The notes beneath the pieces were generated by a model. It was not told where the DNA came from. It did no database searches and saw only the letters and a program-made list of their open reading frames with translations. From contig JAKIWE010000001.1 of assembly GCA_022750195.1 (NCBI GenBank), positions 928,672-992,671 of the forward strand: a DNA stretch of 64,000 bases. Direction: 5' to 3'. The position numbers were made by a program, and so were the translations under genes. Source of the DNA: Thermoplasmata archaeon (GTDB lineage: Archaea; Thermoplasmatota; Thermoplasmata; Lutacidiplasmatales; UBA184). This document shows positions 51,557 through 60,154 of this stretch, in pieces (position 1 is the first letter of the stretch; each line of letters starts with the position of its first letter).

Positions 51557-52030
51557 ATGCGAGGCGCGGACGACCCCACGGACGAACTTCCGACGGCGCG
51601 GCGCGTCGCCAGCGGGCCGGTCGAGGTGGGGCACCTCCCGGCGGCCTGGAACCCCACACCGCCACGTCCTCCGAGGCCCCTAGGGGTGGCGATCCTGGCG
51701 GTCGTGATCGCACTGGCCGGAGTGATCATCCTCATCTCCGGGATCTTCTCGCTCGTCAACGTCCTGGCCGGGCCGGTGCTTCCGCCCGGGCTCAACCTGT
51801 TCCCAGCGGCCGACCCGATTGGCTCGGGGATCCTCGCCCTGCTCGGGATCGTGATGCTGGCGGTCGCGAACGCCCTCTGGGACCAGGAGCGTTGGGCGCT
51901 CTGGACGACGATCGTCGGTACGTTCCTCACGTTCACCTACCTGTTCTTCACCGAGTCGCTCACGGTGCTCTTCGTCGTGCTCCTCGTGCTCTTCGTCTAC
52001 CTGCTCTCGGTGCGTCGCTACTTCTACTGA
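51557..52030 (+). CDS. Small polytopic membrane protein
   Basis: 157 aa. After a ~40-residue Pro-rich cytoplasmic N-terminus come about four helices: LGVAILAVVIALAGVIILI, SGILALLGIVMLAVANALW, WALWTTIVGTFLTFTYLFF and LTVLFVVLLVLFVYLLSV, ending in RRYFY. No family recognised. Its stop shares one base with the ATG of the nitrilase gene (TGATG), so the two are co-translated. Confidence 0.7.
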   Translation: MRGADDPTDELPTARRVASGPVEVGHLPAAWNPTPPRPPRPLGVAILAVVIALAGVIILISGIFSLVNVLAGPVLPPGLNLFPAADPIGSGILALLGIVMLAVANALWDQERWALWTTIVGTFLTFTYLFFTESLTVLFVVLLVLFVYLLSVRRYFY

Positions 52031-52854
52031 TGCGGTTGCTCCTCGGCCAACTGGCCCCTCGCCGAGGCGACCCCGAAGCGAATCTCCGCCGTATCGCGGA
52101 GGTGGTGCGCCCCGGGCTCGCGGACGCGGCGGTCTTTCCAGAGCTGTTCCTCACCGGCTACCGCGTCGGCGATAGGGTCCACGAGCTCGCCCTCCGCCCG
52201 GACGATAGGCGGATGGCGGAGCTCCGGTCGATCGCGCATCGGTCTGCGACGAGCCTGGTGCTGGGGGCTGCGATCTCCTCCACCGACCGCCCGGGCGAGA
52301 CGTGGAACGCGGCGTTGATCGTCCCTCCCGAAGGGGCCCCGTCGGTCCAGGTGAAACGTTTCCTGCCGACGTACGGTCCGTTCGAAGAAGGGGTCCACTT
52401 CTCCCCGACGGACCGCAGCGCTCCGCTCCCCCTCGCCGGTCATCGCGCGGGGGTGATGATCTGCTACGACAGTTTCTTCCCGGAGGTCGGGCGCGAGCTC
52501 GCCCGGGCGGGGGCGGAGCTGCTAGTCATAGTCTCGGCGTCCCCGGTGACCTCCCGAGCCCTCTTCGAGAAAGTGCTGCCCGCTCGCGCCGTCGAGAACG
52601 GTTGCCCGGTCGTCTACGTCAATCGGGTCGGCGTCGAGGACGGCATCGTCTTCGGCGGAGGCTCGGGAGCATGGGATCCCCGGGGGGAAGCCGTAGCGTC
52701 CGCCCCGATTGAGACGAAAGGGCTCGCGGACGAGGAGACGCTGGGCGTGGTCGACCTCGATCTGAGCGACGTTCCCCGGTGGCGCCCGTTCCGGCCGGTC
52801 CTGCGCGACCTCGACTCACCTCCTTCGAACGCCACCACCCGCGTCGACCCTTAG
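52030..52854 (+). CDS. Carbon-nitrogen hydrolase (nitrilase superfamily)
   Basis: 274 aa amidase/nitrilase-type hydrolase. The catalytic triad is visible: E38 in FPELFLTGY, K109 in VQVKRFLPTYGPFEEG and C145 in MICYDSFFPEV. ASPVTSRALFEKVLPARAVENGCPVVYVNRVG matches the usual third region. Members hydrolyse amides such as omega-amidated acids, N-carbamoyl compounds or deaminated glutathione; no substrate is indicated by the neighbours. Confidence 0.88.
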   Translation: MRLLLGQLAPRRGDPEANLRRIAEVVRPGLADAAVFPELFLTGYRVGDRVHELALRPDDRRMAELRSIAHRSATSLVLGAAISSTDRPGETWNAALIVPPEGAPSVQVKRFLPTYGPFEEGVHFSPTDRSAPLPLAGHRAGVMICYDSFFPEVGRELARAGAELLVIVSASPVTSRALFEKVLPARAVENGCPVVYVNRVGVEDGIVFGGGSGAWDPRGEAVASAPIETKGLADEETLGVVDLDLSDVPRWRPFRPVLRDLDSPPSNATTRVDP

Positions 52855-52900
52855 CCGGGCGCCCAAGGGGCTGCGTTCACCGCGCCGCTCGAACGCTCCG

Positions 52901-52909
52901 TTTATAGAG
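52901..52909 (+). promoter_or_regulatory. Box A promoter of top6B-top6A
   Basis: TTTATAGAG lies 23-31 nt before the GTG at 52932, a textbook leaderless arrangement. Confidence 0.55.
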
Positions 52910-52931
52910 GCGCTCGCCCCGACAAGCGGCG

Positions 52932-54944
52932 GTGGCGCCGGCCCGGACCCTCGCTCAGGAACTCGCTTCCCGTCAGCGGGAGATCTCGGTCGCCGAGTTC
53001 TTCGAACGGAATCGGCAGATCCTGGGGTTCGACAATCCGACTCGCGCGCTCCTCACGACGGTGAAAGAAGCGGTCGACAACGCGTTGGACGCCTGCGAGG
53101 AGGCCCGCGTCCTCCCCGAGATCCGCGTCGAGATCGCCAAGGAGGGGACCGACCGGCTCAAGGTACTCGTCGAGGACAACGGGCCCGGCATCCTCCGAAA
53201 GGAGATCCCGAACGTCTTCGGCCGGCTCCTCTACGGCTCCCGCTTCCACGCCAACCGACAGTCACGGGGGCAGCAGGGGATCGGGATCTCGGCGGCGGTG
53301 CTGTACGCCGGGCTCACCACGGCCCGGCCGACGCGCGTGACCTCGAAGGTCCAGGAGGAGGAGGCGGCCCACGTTCTAGAGCTCTCTATCGACACGCAAC
53401 GAAATCTCCCACGGGTCGTCTCCGAGGACCTAGAGCTCTGGGACCGTCCGAGCGGGACGCGCATCGAGCTCATCCTGAAGGCGAAGTACATCCGGGGCCG
53501 CCAGTCACCGACCGAGTATCTGCGGGGCACGGCGATCGTCAACCCGCACGCGCGACTCACCCTCCTCGAACCCGACGGCACGAAGATCACCTACGATCGC
53601 GCGACCGGCGAGCTCCCCGCCCTCCCAAAGGAGAGCCCCCCCCACCCGTACGGGCTCGAGCTGGGGGAGCTCGACTACCGGCTCAAGGGCTCGAAGCGGC
53701 CCACGGTCGGCCAGTTCTTGACGCAAGAGTGCTCGGGCGTTGGCCCGAGGGCGCTCAAGGAGATCATCGCGCGCTCCGGCCTGACCGGTCGCGAGGTACC
53801 GTCGAAGATACCGGGGGAGTCGGTCGAGAAGTTGCTCGCGGCGGTCCACGAGGTCCCCCTCGTCGCGCCGTCGGCCGAGTCGCTCTCCCCGATCGGTCCG
53901 ATGCTGATCAAGCGCGGATTGAAGAACGTCCTCGGAGAGGTCCGGCCGGAGTTCTACGCGCCCGCGGTCAGCCGACCTCCGAAGGTCCGGGGAGGCTTTC
54001 CGTTCGTCGTCGAGGTGGGCCTCGTCTACGGGGGCGGACTCCCCGCCGACCAACCGGTGCAGCTGCTCCGGTTCGCGAACCGCGTGCCCCTGTTGTTCCA
54101 GCAGGGCGCGTGCGCGATCACCACGGCCGTAGGCGCGCTCGATTGGCGGAGGTACGGTCTCGACCAGAAAGGGGGGAACGGGCTCCCGGTGGGGCCCTGC
54201 CTCATCCTGGTCCACGTCGCCTCGACGAAGATCCCGTTCACGAGCGAGGCGAAGGAGGCGCTCGCCGAGGACCCGGAGCTTGACAAGGAGCTAACGCTGG
54301 GGCTCCAGGCGGCGGCCCGCCACCTCAAGGTCCACCTCTCGCGGCGGACCCGGCGCGACTACGCCGCGGAGAAGTTCGCGATCATCCAGAAGATACTCCC
54401 GAAGCTCGCGGCGAAGACGAGCGGGCTCGTGGGAAAGCCGGTCCCGGACCTGACGCCGATCATCACCCGGATCATGGACATCGTCCACGTGGAGACCGCA
54501 GCGCCCACGGGAGGGGGGCCGATCGCCCTGGCCACGACCATCACGAACTACACGCCCCGCGCGAGGGTCCTCGAACTGTTCCTCGAGATGCCGACGGACC
54601 AGTTCCCCCAGGCGAGCTTCGACCCCGCACCGGACGGGACCGACGCGGAGCTGGGACGGGCTTGGTGGACGCTGCCGAAGCTCTCGCCGAACACGCGATG
54701 CGTGGTCACCGTCCAGGTTCCCAAGGGCTCGGAAGTCGAAGCCGACGACCTCGAGTTCTACATCGCGGGGGTCGACGAGGCGCGGCTGATCGGGGCGGAG
54801 CCGCTCCCCGGCGACTGGGACGTCCGGCTGCCGCGCGCGGTGATCGAAGCGGCGGAGGAGGCGGGCGAGCCGATCGCCGCCGCCGAGGAGGGGGAGGTGG
54901 ACTACGATGCCGAAGAAGGGAAAGCGGACGTCGACGACGACTGA
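52932..54944 (+). CDS. top6B: DNA topoisomerase VI subunit B
   Basis: 670-aa ATPase subunit of topoisomerase VI. The GHKL fold is intact: [21 protein letters not shown] (N box), [26 protein letters not shown] (G1), [21 protein letters not shown] (G2 and lid); an H2TH and transducer domain follow, with the switch lysine in the [10 protein letters not shown] region. The C-terminal 110 residues form an Ig-like extension ending in an acidic tail. The GTG at 52932 is leaderless; the 3' end overlaps top6A by 38 nt. Confidence 0.95.
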   Translation: MAPARTLAQELASRQREISVAEFFERNRQILGFDNPTRALLTTVKEAVDNALDACEEARVLPEIRVEIAKEGTDRLKVLVEDNGPGILRKEIPNVFGRLLYGSRFHANRQSRGQQGIGISAAVLYAGLTTARPTRVTSKVQEEEAAHVLELSIDTQRNLPRVVSEDLELWDRPSGTRIELILKAKYIRGRQSPTEYLRGTAIVNPHARLTLLEPDGTKITYDRATGELPALPKESPPHPYGLELGELDYRLKGSKRPTVGQFLTQECSGVGPRALKEIIARSGLTGREVPSKIPGESVEKLLAAVHEVPLVAPSAESLSPIGPMLIKRGLKNVLGEVRPEFYAPAVSRPPKVRGGFPFVVEVGLVYGGGLPADQPVQLLRFANRVPLLFQQGACAITTAVGALDWRRYGLDQKGGNGLPVGPCLILVHVASTKIPFTSEAKEALAEDPELDKELTLGLQAAARHLKVHLSRRTRRDYAAEKFAIIQKILPKLAAKTSGLVGKPVPDLTPIITRIMDIVHVETAAPTGGGPIALATTITNYTPRARVLELFLEMPTDQFPQASFDPAPDGTDAELGRAWWTLPKLSPNTRCVVTVQVPKGSEVEADDLEFYIAGVDEARLIGAEPLPGDWDVRLPRAVIEAAEEAGEPIAAAEEGEVDYDAEEGKADVDDD

Positions 54945-56040
54945 CGACGTCCCGAAGGTCCGGGCCGACGCCCTCGTCCCGACGCTCGACCTCGCCCGCG
55001 AGATCTACGAGCAGATCGCCCGGGGCGAGATCCCGCGGATGCGACTGCCGCTGCGCACGAAACAGAACCTCCAGTTCCTCGCGCGCGAAGGGGTCTGGAA
55101 GCTCGGACGGTCGCTCGGGACGCGCAGCGCCCGGAAGCTCGACGGGGCGCTGATGCTACTGCGGACCTTCTACCTCGTCGATTTCATCAACGAGATGGCC
55201 CGCGACGGGAAGACCTCGACGTTGCGGGAGCTCTACTACATCAGCGAAGGGTGGGAGGAATCCAAGTTCCACGGGGAGGACGAGTCGAACTCGCTCATCG
55301 AGGACCTCGAGGTGATCTGCCAGCGACTCCGCGAGGATTTCCGTCTCCACCCGGAGGAGAGCGGCGCGAGCGTCCTCGGCGACATTACGCTGCGCGAGCG
55401 CAACCGCAAGGGGGTGGTGAAGAAGTTCAGCTGCCGCGACGACGTCGGCGACGGCGGTTACACCCTCCCGTTCAACGTCGAGAAGGAGAAGATCGACTTC
55501 GTCAGCTCGAAGGCGAAGTTCATCGTCGCCATCGAGTGCGGCGGGATGTTCGACCGGCTCGCCGAGAACGGCTTCGACGAGCAGTACAACGCCGTCCTCG
55601 TCCACCTCAAGGGCCAGCCGGCGCGCTCGACCCGGAGGTTCCTCAAACGGGCGTCGGAGGAGCTCAAGCTGCCCGTCGTCGTCTTCACCGACGGGGACCC
55701 CTGGTCGTTCCGGATCTTCGCGAGCGTCGCCTACGGGGCGATCAAGACCGCCCACATCTCCCAGTACCTCGCGACGCCCGGCGCCGAGTTCCTCGGGGTC
55801 ACCGCGAGCGACATCGAGAACTACGACCTCCCCCACGACGCGCTCACCGACCAGGACGTCCGGGCGCTCCAGGCGGAGCTCACCGACCCGAGGTTCGGCA
55901 CCGCCGAGTGGAGGGCCGAGATCGGGATGATGCTCAAGAACGGGAAGAAAGCCGAGCAGCAGTCGCTCGCGAAGTACGGCCTCAACTACGTCACGTCGAC
56001 GTACCTACCCGAGAAGTTGCGCGAACTCGGGATCGTCTGA
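54907..56040 (+). CDS. top6A: DNA topoisomerase VI subunit A
   Basis: 377-aa catalytic subunit of the Spo11 family. The 5Y-CAP motif [14 protein letters not shown] holds the active-site tyrosine (Y111, second of the YY pair). The Toprim domain has [23 protein letters not shown] (acidic residue E) and [17 protein letters not shown] (DxD). A GGAGG-type Shine-Dalgarno precedes the ATG within the top6B C-terminal codons, so translation is coupled. Both subunits are complete. Confidence 0.96.
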   Translation: MPKKGKRTSTTTDDVPKVRADALVPTLDLAREIYEQIARGEIPRMRLPLRTKQNLQFLAREGVWKLGRSLGTRSARKLDGALMLLRTFYLVDFINEMARDGKTSTLRELYYISEGWEESKFHGEDESNSLIEDLEVICQRLREDFRLHPEESGASVLGDITLRERNRKGVVKKFSCRDDVGDGGYTLPFNVEKEKIDFVSSKAKFIVAIECGGMFDRLAENGFDEQYNAVLVHLKGQPARSTRRFLKRASEELKLPVVVFTDGDPWSFRIFASVAYGAIKTAHISQYLATPGAEFLGVTASDIENYDLPHDALTDQDVRALQAELTDPRFGTAEWRAEIGMMLKNGKKAEQQSLAKYGLNYVTSTYLPEKLRELGIV

Positions 56041-56089
56041 CCCCGACCCGCCCGCAGAAGCCCGGGGCCCCCGGGACGGCGGCGACCGA

Positions 56090-56377
56090 CTACGGGAGGA
56101 TCTTGATCGTGCCCGAGCGGCCCATCGAGACCTGGAGCCGGCCGCGGTAGTCCTTGACCCATCCGTCCGTGACCTGGACCTTCTGCCCCACGGCGTAGGT
56201 CTTGGTGTCCTCGCCCCAGAGCGTGAGCGTGATCGTTCCGGAGGCATCCTGGAGCGTCGCGTCGGCGACCTTGGAAGGGCCGCGCGAGGTGGTCACGTCG
56301 CGCACCGGAGAGATGGCGGTGATCGTTGCCTCGAAGGTCGCGTTCGCGTTGGCGCGCAGGGTGCTGATGTCGGCCAT
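56090..56377 (-). CDS. Single OB-fold RPA-like single-stranded DNA-binding protein
   Basis: 95 aa comprising one OB fold: NATFEATITAISPVRDVTTSRG, VADATLQDASGTITLTLWGEDTKTY, VGQKVQVTDGWVKDYRGRLQVSMGRSGTI. This is the RPA/aRPA subdomain pattern (LxDxTGxIxLTLW...). Without extra domains or zinc finger it may be a small SSB or an RPA accessory subunit. A leaderless box A (56402-56412 on minus) lies upstream. Its position opposite top6A is not informative. Confidence 0.85.
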   Translation of the reverse strand: MADISTLRANANATFEATITAISPVRDVTTSRGPSKVADATLQDASGTITLTLWGEDTKTYAVGQKVQVTDGWVKDYRGRLQVSMGRSGTIKILP

Positions 56378-56401
56378 GGCGCTCCACGGTGGAGCCCGGC
56401 T

Positions 56402-56412
56402 CCATTAAAGCT
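56402..56412 (-). promoter_or_regulatory. Box A promoter of the OB-fold gene
   Basis: On the minus strand AGCTTTAATGG lies 25-35 nt upstream of the ATG at 56377. Confidence 0.5.
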
Positions 56413-56504
56413 GACGGCTCCCCGTGGGGGCGGCCTCCGGGCACCGAACGGCGCGAGCGAAGGCGCCGCGGCAGGTTCTAGTAAGATCGCGGCCATGGAG
56501 CGGC

Positions 56505-57119
56505 GTGGCGGTCGCACCGGTTCCGCCGCACTCCGCGGCACCGCTCCCCGGTCCTCCCACACGGCTGCCCCACCCCGGTTTCTTCTCGCATCCGGCGCAC
56601 GCGCGGACGCCGTCGGGGGACACGGCCGCGACCCTCGCCTTGATCGCCTTCATCTTCCAGGTCCTCGGGAGCGCGCTCGTGTTCTTCCTCGCCCTGCTGT
56701 TCTTCCCGGGGTTCTTCTACATCCCGAACCTGTTCGCCATCCTGCTGCTCGCGATCTTCGCGCCGATCGTCGTGGGGACGGTCGTGCTGTTGTTCGTCGG
56801 GTACGCCTTCTCGTACGCCCGGATCCGCGACGGGAACTACGAGGGGGCCAGGACGGCCACCCTGGTGCTCGGGATACTCCTGCTGTTCTTCGCGATCATC
56901 CCCGGGGTCCTCTACCTGGTCGCCTATACCAAGCTCGACGACGCGATCCGGGAGCGGATGTGGTACGGCGGCTACCCGGCCATGGCGCCGGCGGTTCCGG
57001 GGTACCAGTACGGTGCACCGCTCCCACCGGGGCCTTTGTGCCACCGGTGTGGCCGGCCCGCCATGTTCGTGCCCCAGTACGGGCGGAACTACTGCTCTTC
57101 GTGCGGGCTGTATCTCTAG
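56505..57119 (+). CDS. Membrane protein with C-terminal zinc ribbon
   Basis: 204 aa from a GTG at 56505, chosen because a TATA-like TTCTAGTAA lies at 56475-56483; frames further upstream are possible. A Pro/His-rich N-terminus is followed by three hydrophobic helices (TLALIAFIFQVLGSALVFFL, LFAILLLAIFAPIVVGTVVL, TLVLGILLLFFAIIPGVLYL) and a zinc-ribbon at the end, LCHRCGRPAMFVPQYGRNYCSSCG. The third membrane-plus-zinc-ribbon protein in this window. The hydrophobic layout recalls DUF4870-like small membrane proteins. Role unknown. Confidence 0.72.
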   Translation: MAVAPVPPHSAAPLPGPPTRLPHPGFFSHPAHARTPSGDTAATLALIAFIFQVLGSALVFFLALLFFPGFFYIPNLFAILLLAIFAPIVVGTVVLLFVGYAFSYARIRDGNYEGARTATLVLGILLLFFAIIPGVLYLVAYTKLDDAIRERMWYGGYPAMAPAVPGYQYGAPLPPGPLCHRCGRPAMFVPQYGRNYCSSCGLYL

Positions 57120-57156
57120 CGAGGGTCCCGGGCGGGGCGACGGTGCGGGTGCGGAG

Positions 57157-57573
57157 CTACGAGGGGGCGATCACCGCTCGCCCGCCGGGCGAAGCGAGAT
57201 TCACACGTAGCTCGGCAGGGGCGTAGACGAACGAGCCGTCCGGAAACTTGCTCCGCTTCCACCGGACGCCCTGTTCTTCGAACTCCGTCGTCCCACCGGC
57301 CGTCTCGCGGGCCGTCCCCGTCGGTCGGGAGCCGGCGGTCTTCCCGTCCCTTGCGATGACCAGGGCATCCCCGGCTAGGTCGTAGAGGATCCAAGGTCGC
57401 GGAATCACCACCCTCAGCTTGACGAGCTTGGGCCGGAACTGGCTCTCGCTCTCGGTCTCGGTCCGTTCGAAGACGACGAGCTCTTGGTCGTCCACCCGGG
57501 CCGTTCGCGCGAAGGCGAACGTCTTGAGCATGAAATCGAGGAGATGGGTCTCCAGGTCGGCGTCGTCGACCAT
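57157..57573 (-). CDS. Uncharacterised 138-aa cytosolic protein
   Basis: No signal or membrane segment. The N-terminal half has amphipathic helices and strands (ETHLLDFMLKTFAFARTARV, DDQELVVFERTETESESQFR, PKLVKLRVVIPRPWILYDLAG); the C-terminal half is more charged (EEQGVRWKRSKFPDGSFVYA, PAELRVNLA). A box A (GGTTATCTCC on minus, 57595-57604) lies at leaderless distance. I do not recognise the family. Confidence 0.6.
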   Translation of the reverse strand: MVDDADLETHLLDFMLKTFAFARTARVDDQELVVFERTETESESQFRPKLVKLRVVIPRPWILYDLAGDALVIARDGKTAGSRPTGTARETAGGTTEFEEQGVRWKRSKFPDGSFVYAPAELRVNLASPGGRAVIAPS

Positions 57574-57630
57574 CGGCCGGCGAGGGCCGGGCGAGGAGAT
57601 AACCCGAGGGGGCGCGGCGCGTGGGGAACG

Positions 57631-57639
57631 CTAATAAAC
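57631..57639 (+). promoter_or_regulatory. Box A promoter of eL41
   Basis: CTAATAAAC lies 40-48 nt before the ATG at 57679. Confidence 0.45.
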
Positions 57640-57678
57640 CGTGGCACGTCCCCGCGCCCGACCTCGGACGCGTACTGG

Positions 57679-57786
57679 ATGAAACGGAGCTCACGGGTTT
57701 GGAAAAAGCGCGGCCACATGCGGTGGAAGTGGCGCAAGAAGCGGATGCGTCGGCGCATGCGGGCTCAGCGCATGCGCAAGCAGTAA
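57679..57786 (+). CDS. rpl41e: Ribosomal protein eL41 (with N-terminal extension)
   Basis: 35 aa, almost half Arg/Lys, with the eL41 helix pattern MRWKWRKKRMRRRMRAQRM near the end. eL41 is a single helix at the ribosomal subunit interface and normally about 25 aa. The ATG at 57679 adds MKRSSRVWKKRGH before the conserved MRWKW; an internal ATG at 57718 would give the classical 22-aa length. It has its own promoter. So short that it escapes most automatic annotation. Confidence 0.75.
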   Translation: MKRSSRVWKKRGHMRWKWRKKRMRRRMRAQRMRKQ

Positions 57787-57829
57787 GCGGCCGTCCGTCC
57801 TCGGGCGGCCGCGCGTCCCACGGCGGGGG

Positions 57830-58054
57830 TCACCAGGTGAGGCGGTCGAGCTTGCGCGCGTCGCGCGTGGCTTTCTTCCAAGCACGGTAGTGCTCCCGGC
57901 AGAGAGGCCCCCGCCGTCCTTGCTCCTCGACGTCCGGGAAGACCTTCCGGATCTCGGTGCGGGCGATGGAGCGGGCTCCTTCGGCACCGCAGCCGGGCAC
58001 CACGCACGGAGCGGCTTCGCCGGCGTCGTCGGCGCGAGCGTCGTCGCCGTTCAT
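57830..58054 (-). CDS. Small Cys/His protein, possible zinc binder
   Basis: 74 aa. PCVVPGCGAEGARSI and a distant LCREHYRAWKKATRDARKLDRLTW supply C-x4-C and C-x2-H pairs that could bind one zinc. The basic C-terminal helix could contact nucleic acid. Its ATG overlaps the sucD stop (ATGA), so it is the third gene of the sucC-sucD transcript, though a metabolic role is not implied. I recall similar small archaeal proteins ending in a basic helix but cannot name a family. Confidence 0.6.
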   Translation of the reverse strand: MNGDDARADDAGEAAPCVVPGCGAEGARSIARTEIRKVFPDVEEQGRRGPLCREHYRAWKKATRDARKLDRLTW

Positions 58055-58932
58055 CGGCGAGCGGAGTCGAGTCGGGCGGCCACCAGTCCCGGGATCTCGT
58101 AGGGGAAGGTGGCGACGTCGGCGCCGGCAGCCCTCAGCGCCGCGAGCTTGCTCTCGGCCGTCCCACGTCCCCGGGCGATGATCGCGCCGGCGTGACCCAT
58201 CCGCTTTCCCGGCGGCGCCGAACGCCCGGCGACGTAGGCGACGACCGGCTTACTGAACTTCCGCTGGATGAACTCGGCGGCCTCCTCCTCCGCCGTCCCG
58301 CCGATCTCTCCGACCAGCACGACGAGGTCGGTCTCCGGGTCCGCCTCGAACCACGGCAGGGCGTCCACGAAGCTCGTGCCGACCACGGGGTCTCCTCCGA
58401 GGCCGATGCAGGTGCTCTGCCCGAGCCCGTGCTCCTTGATCCCGTTGACGATCTCGTAGGTGAGGGTGCCGCTGCGCGAGATGACCCCCACCCGCCCTGG
58501 ACGGAACACGACGTTCGGGATGATCCCGACCTTGGCCTTTCCCGGCGCGGCGATCCCCGGGCAGTTCGGACCGATCAACTGTGCGCCGTGAAGGCGGCCG
58601 TAGTGGTACATGGTCAGCATGTCGTGGAACGGGATGTGTTCCGTTACGGCGACGCTGAGACGGATCCCCGCGTCGACGGCTTCGAGGTACGCGTCCTTCG
58701 CGTACGGCGCCGGGACGAAGATCACGGAAGCGTTCGCGCCGGTCGATCGGACGGCCTCGGCGACCGAGTTGAAGACGGGGACGCCTTCGACCTCGCCGCC
58801 TCCCTTGCCCGGGGTCACGCCCGCGACCACCTTCGTCCCGAACGCCTTCATCTGGACCGTGTGGACCGTACCCTGGTGGCCGGTGATCCCCTGGACCACG
58901 ACGCGGGTGTCGGCGTCGACGAGGACCGTCAC
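58051..58932 (-). CDS. sucD: Succinyl-CoA synthetase alpha subunit
   Basis: 293 aa. CoA-binding N-domain ([37 protein letters not shown]), [25 protein letters not shown] with the phosphorylated histidine near 245, and [41 protein letters not shown]. The GTG at 58932 overlaps the sucC stop (GTGA); the frame extending further upstream is a shadow of sucC. With sucC it converts succinyl-CoA and ADP/GDP to succinate and NTP in the TCA cycle. Confidence 0.95.
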   Translation of the reverse strand: MTVLVDADTRVVVQGITGHQGTVHTVQMKAFGTKVVAGVTPGKGGGEVEGVPVFNSVAEAVRSTGANASVIFVPAPYAKDAYLEAVDAGIRLSVAVTEHIPFHDMLTMYHYGRLHGAQLIGPNCPGIAAPGKAKVGIIPNVVFRPGRVGVISRSGTLTYEIVNGIKEHGLGQSTCIGLGGDPVVGTSFVDALPWFEADPETDLVVLVGEIGGTAEEEAAEFIQRKFSKPVVAYVAGRSAPPGKRMGHAGAIIARGRGTAESKLAALRAAGADVATFPYEIPGLVAARLDSARR

Positions 58933-60083
58933 GGCGGTACCTCGGCGGCGACGTGCGGCCCGCGAGCCGCCGCCACGACGGCTTGAACCGCGGACTTGAG
59001 GTCGCTCTGGGCGGTGATCCCGGCCTCTCGGAGGATCTCGACCCCCTGGGCTTCGTTGTTGCCGCGGATCCGCGCGACGAGCGGGAATCGGTCGGCCGGG
59101 GGGATCTGGCCCCGGGCTTCGACGAGCCCGCGCGCGACGGTGTCGCACCGGGTGACGCCGCCGAAGATGTTGAGGAACACCGCCTTGGGGTGGGCCTGCG
59201 CCATCAGGAGGAACGCCTCGGTGACCTTCTTCGGGTCGTCGGTCCCGCCCAGGTCGAGGAAGACGCCGGGCTCGCCGCCGAACTCTTTGAGGACGTCCAG
59301 GGTGGCCATGGTCAGGCCGGCGCCGTTCGCGATGACCCCGATGTTCCCGTCGAGCTGCACGAAGGCGATCTCCTTCTCCCGCGCGATCTCCTCGAGCGGG
59401 GTTCGGTCGTCGCGGAGCTCGGCGTACTGCGGATGCCGGAACGATGCATCGTCCTCGATGATCACTTTCGCGTCGAGCGCCACGACCTGGTCGCCGACCA
59501 CGGCCAGCGGATTGATCTCCACGAGCTCGGCGTCCTCCCGGTTGAAGAGCTCCCAGAGCGCCCCGAGAAGCTGGTCGGCCGACCGGGCCACCGGTCCGGA
59601 GAGACCGAGCGCGGCGATCGCGGCCCGCCGTTCGTACGCGGCGAGTCCTGCGAACGGGTGGACCGGGAGCCGAACGATCGCTTCCTCCTCGACCGACTCG
59701 ATCTCGACGCCTCCGCGAGCGCTGACCATCAGGAGCGGGACGCGACGGCTTCGGTCGAGAGCGAGAGCGACGTACAGCTCCCGACCTAGGGTGAGCTTCT
59801 CTTCCAGGAGCAGTTCCTTGACGGTCTCGCCCTTGAATTCAAGTCCGAGGATCGCCGCCGCGGCGCTCTCCGCTTCCGCCGCGTTGGAGGCAAATCGCAC
59901 GGCCCCCCCTTTGCCCCGCCCGCCGGCGAGGACCTGGGCCTTGACGACGCAGGGCACCGGGACCTCCCCACGCTCGACAGCAGCTCGGGCTTCGGCCGCT
60001 GACCGAACGACCGTCCCGCGGGGCAGCGGGATGCCGTACCGGCGGAACACCTCTTTGCCGCGCCACTCCGCGAGCTTGACCAT
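58929..60083 (-). CDS. sucC: Succinyl-CoA synthetase beta subunit
   Basis: 384 aa ATP-grasp subunit. MVKLAEWRGKEVFRRYGIPLPRG, VVKAQVLAGGRGKGGAVRFA (nucleotide grip), DAELVEINPLAVVGDQVVALDAKVIIEDDASFRH (Mg-binding), GNIGVIANGAGLTMATLDVLKEFGGEPGVFLDLGG, and MAQAHPKAVFLNIFGGVTRCD. Nucleotide preference (ADP or GDP) cannot be told with certainty. Heads the operon; a box A (GGGTTAAGAGCCG on minus, 60111-60123) lies 28-40 nt before the ATG. Confidence 0.95.
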   Translation of the reverse strand: MVKLAEWRGKEVFRRYGIPLPRGTVVRSAAEARAAVERGEVPVPCVVKAQVLAGGRGKGGAVRFASNAAEAESAAAAILGLEFKGETVKELLLEEKLTLGRELYVALALDRSRRVPLLMVSARGGVEIESVEEEAIVRLPVHPFAGLAAYERRAAIAALGLSGPVARSADQLLGALWELFNREDAELVEINPLAVVGDQVVALDAKVIIEDDASFRHPQYAELRDDRTPLEEIAREKEIAFVQLDGNIGVIANGAGLTMATLDVLKEFGGEPGVFLDLGGTDDPKKVTEAFLLMAQAHPKAVFLNIFGGVTRCDTVARGLVEARGQIPPADRFPLVARIRGNNEAQGVEILREAGITAQSDLKSAVQAVVAAARGPHVAAEVPP

Positions 60084-60110
60084 GGAGGCCTCGGCCGCGC
60101 GCAGACGACC

Positions 60111-60123
60111 CGGCTCTTAACCC
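60111..60123 (-). promoter_or_regulatory. Box A promoter of sucC-sucD
   Basis: GGGTTAAGAGCCG on the minus strand is at near-leaderless distance from the sucC ATG (60083). Confidence 0.5.
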
Positions 60124-60154
60124 CGCCGGGCCGCCGGCGGCGAGAGCCCGGCGC

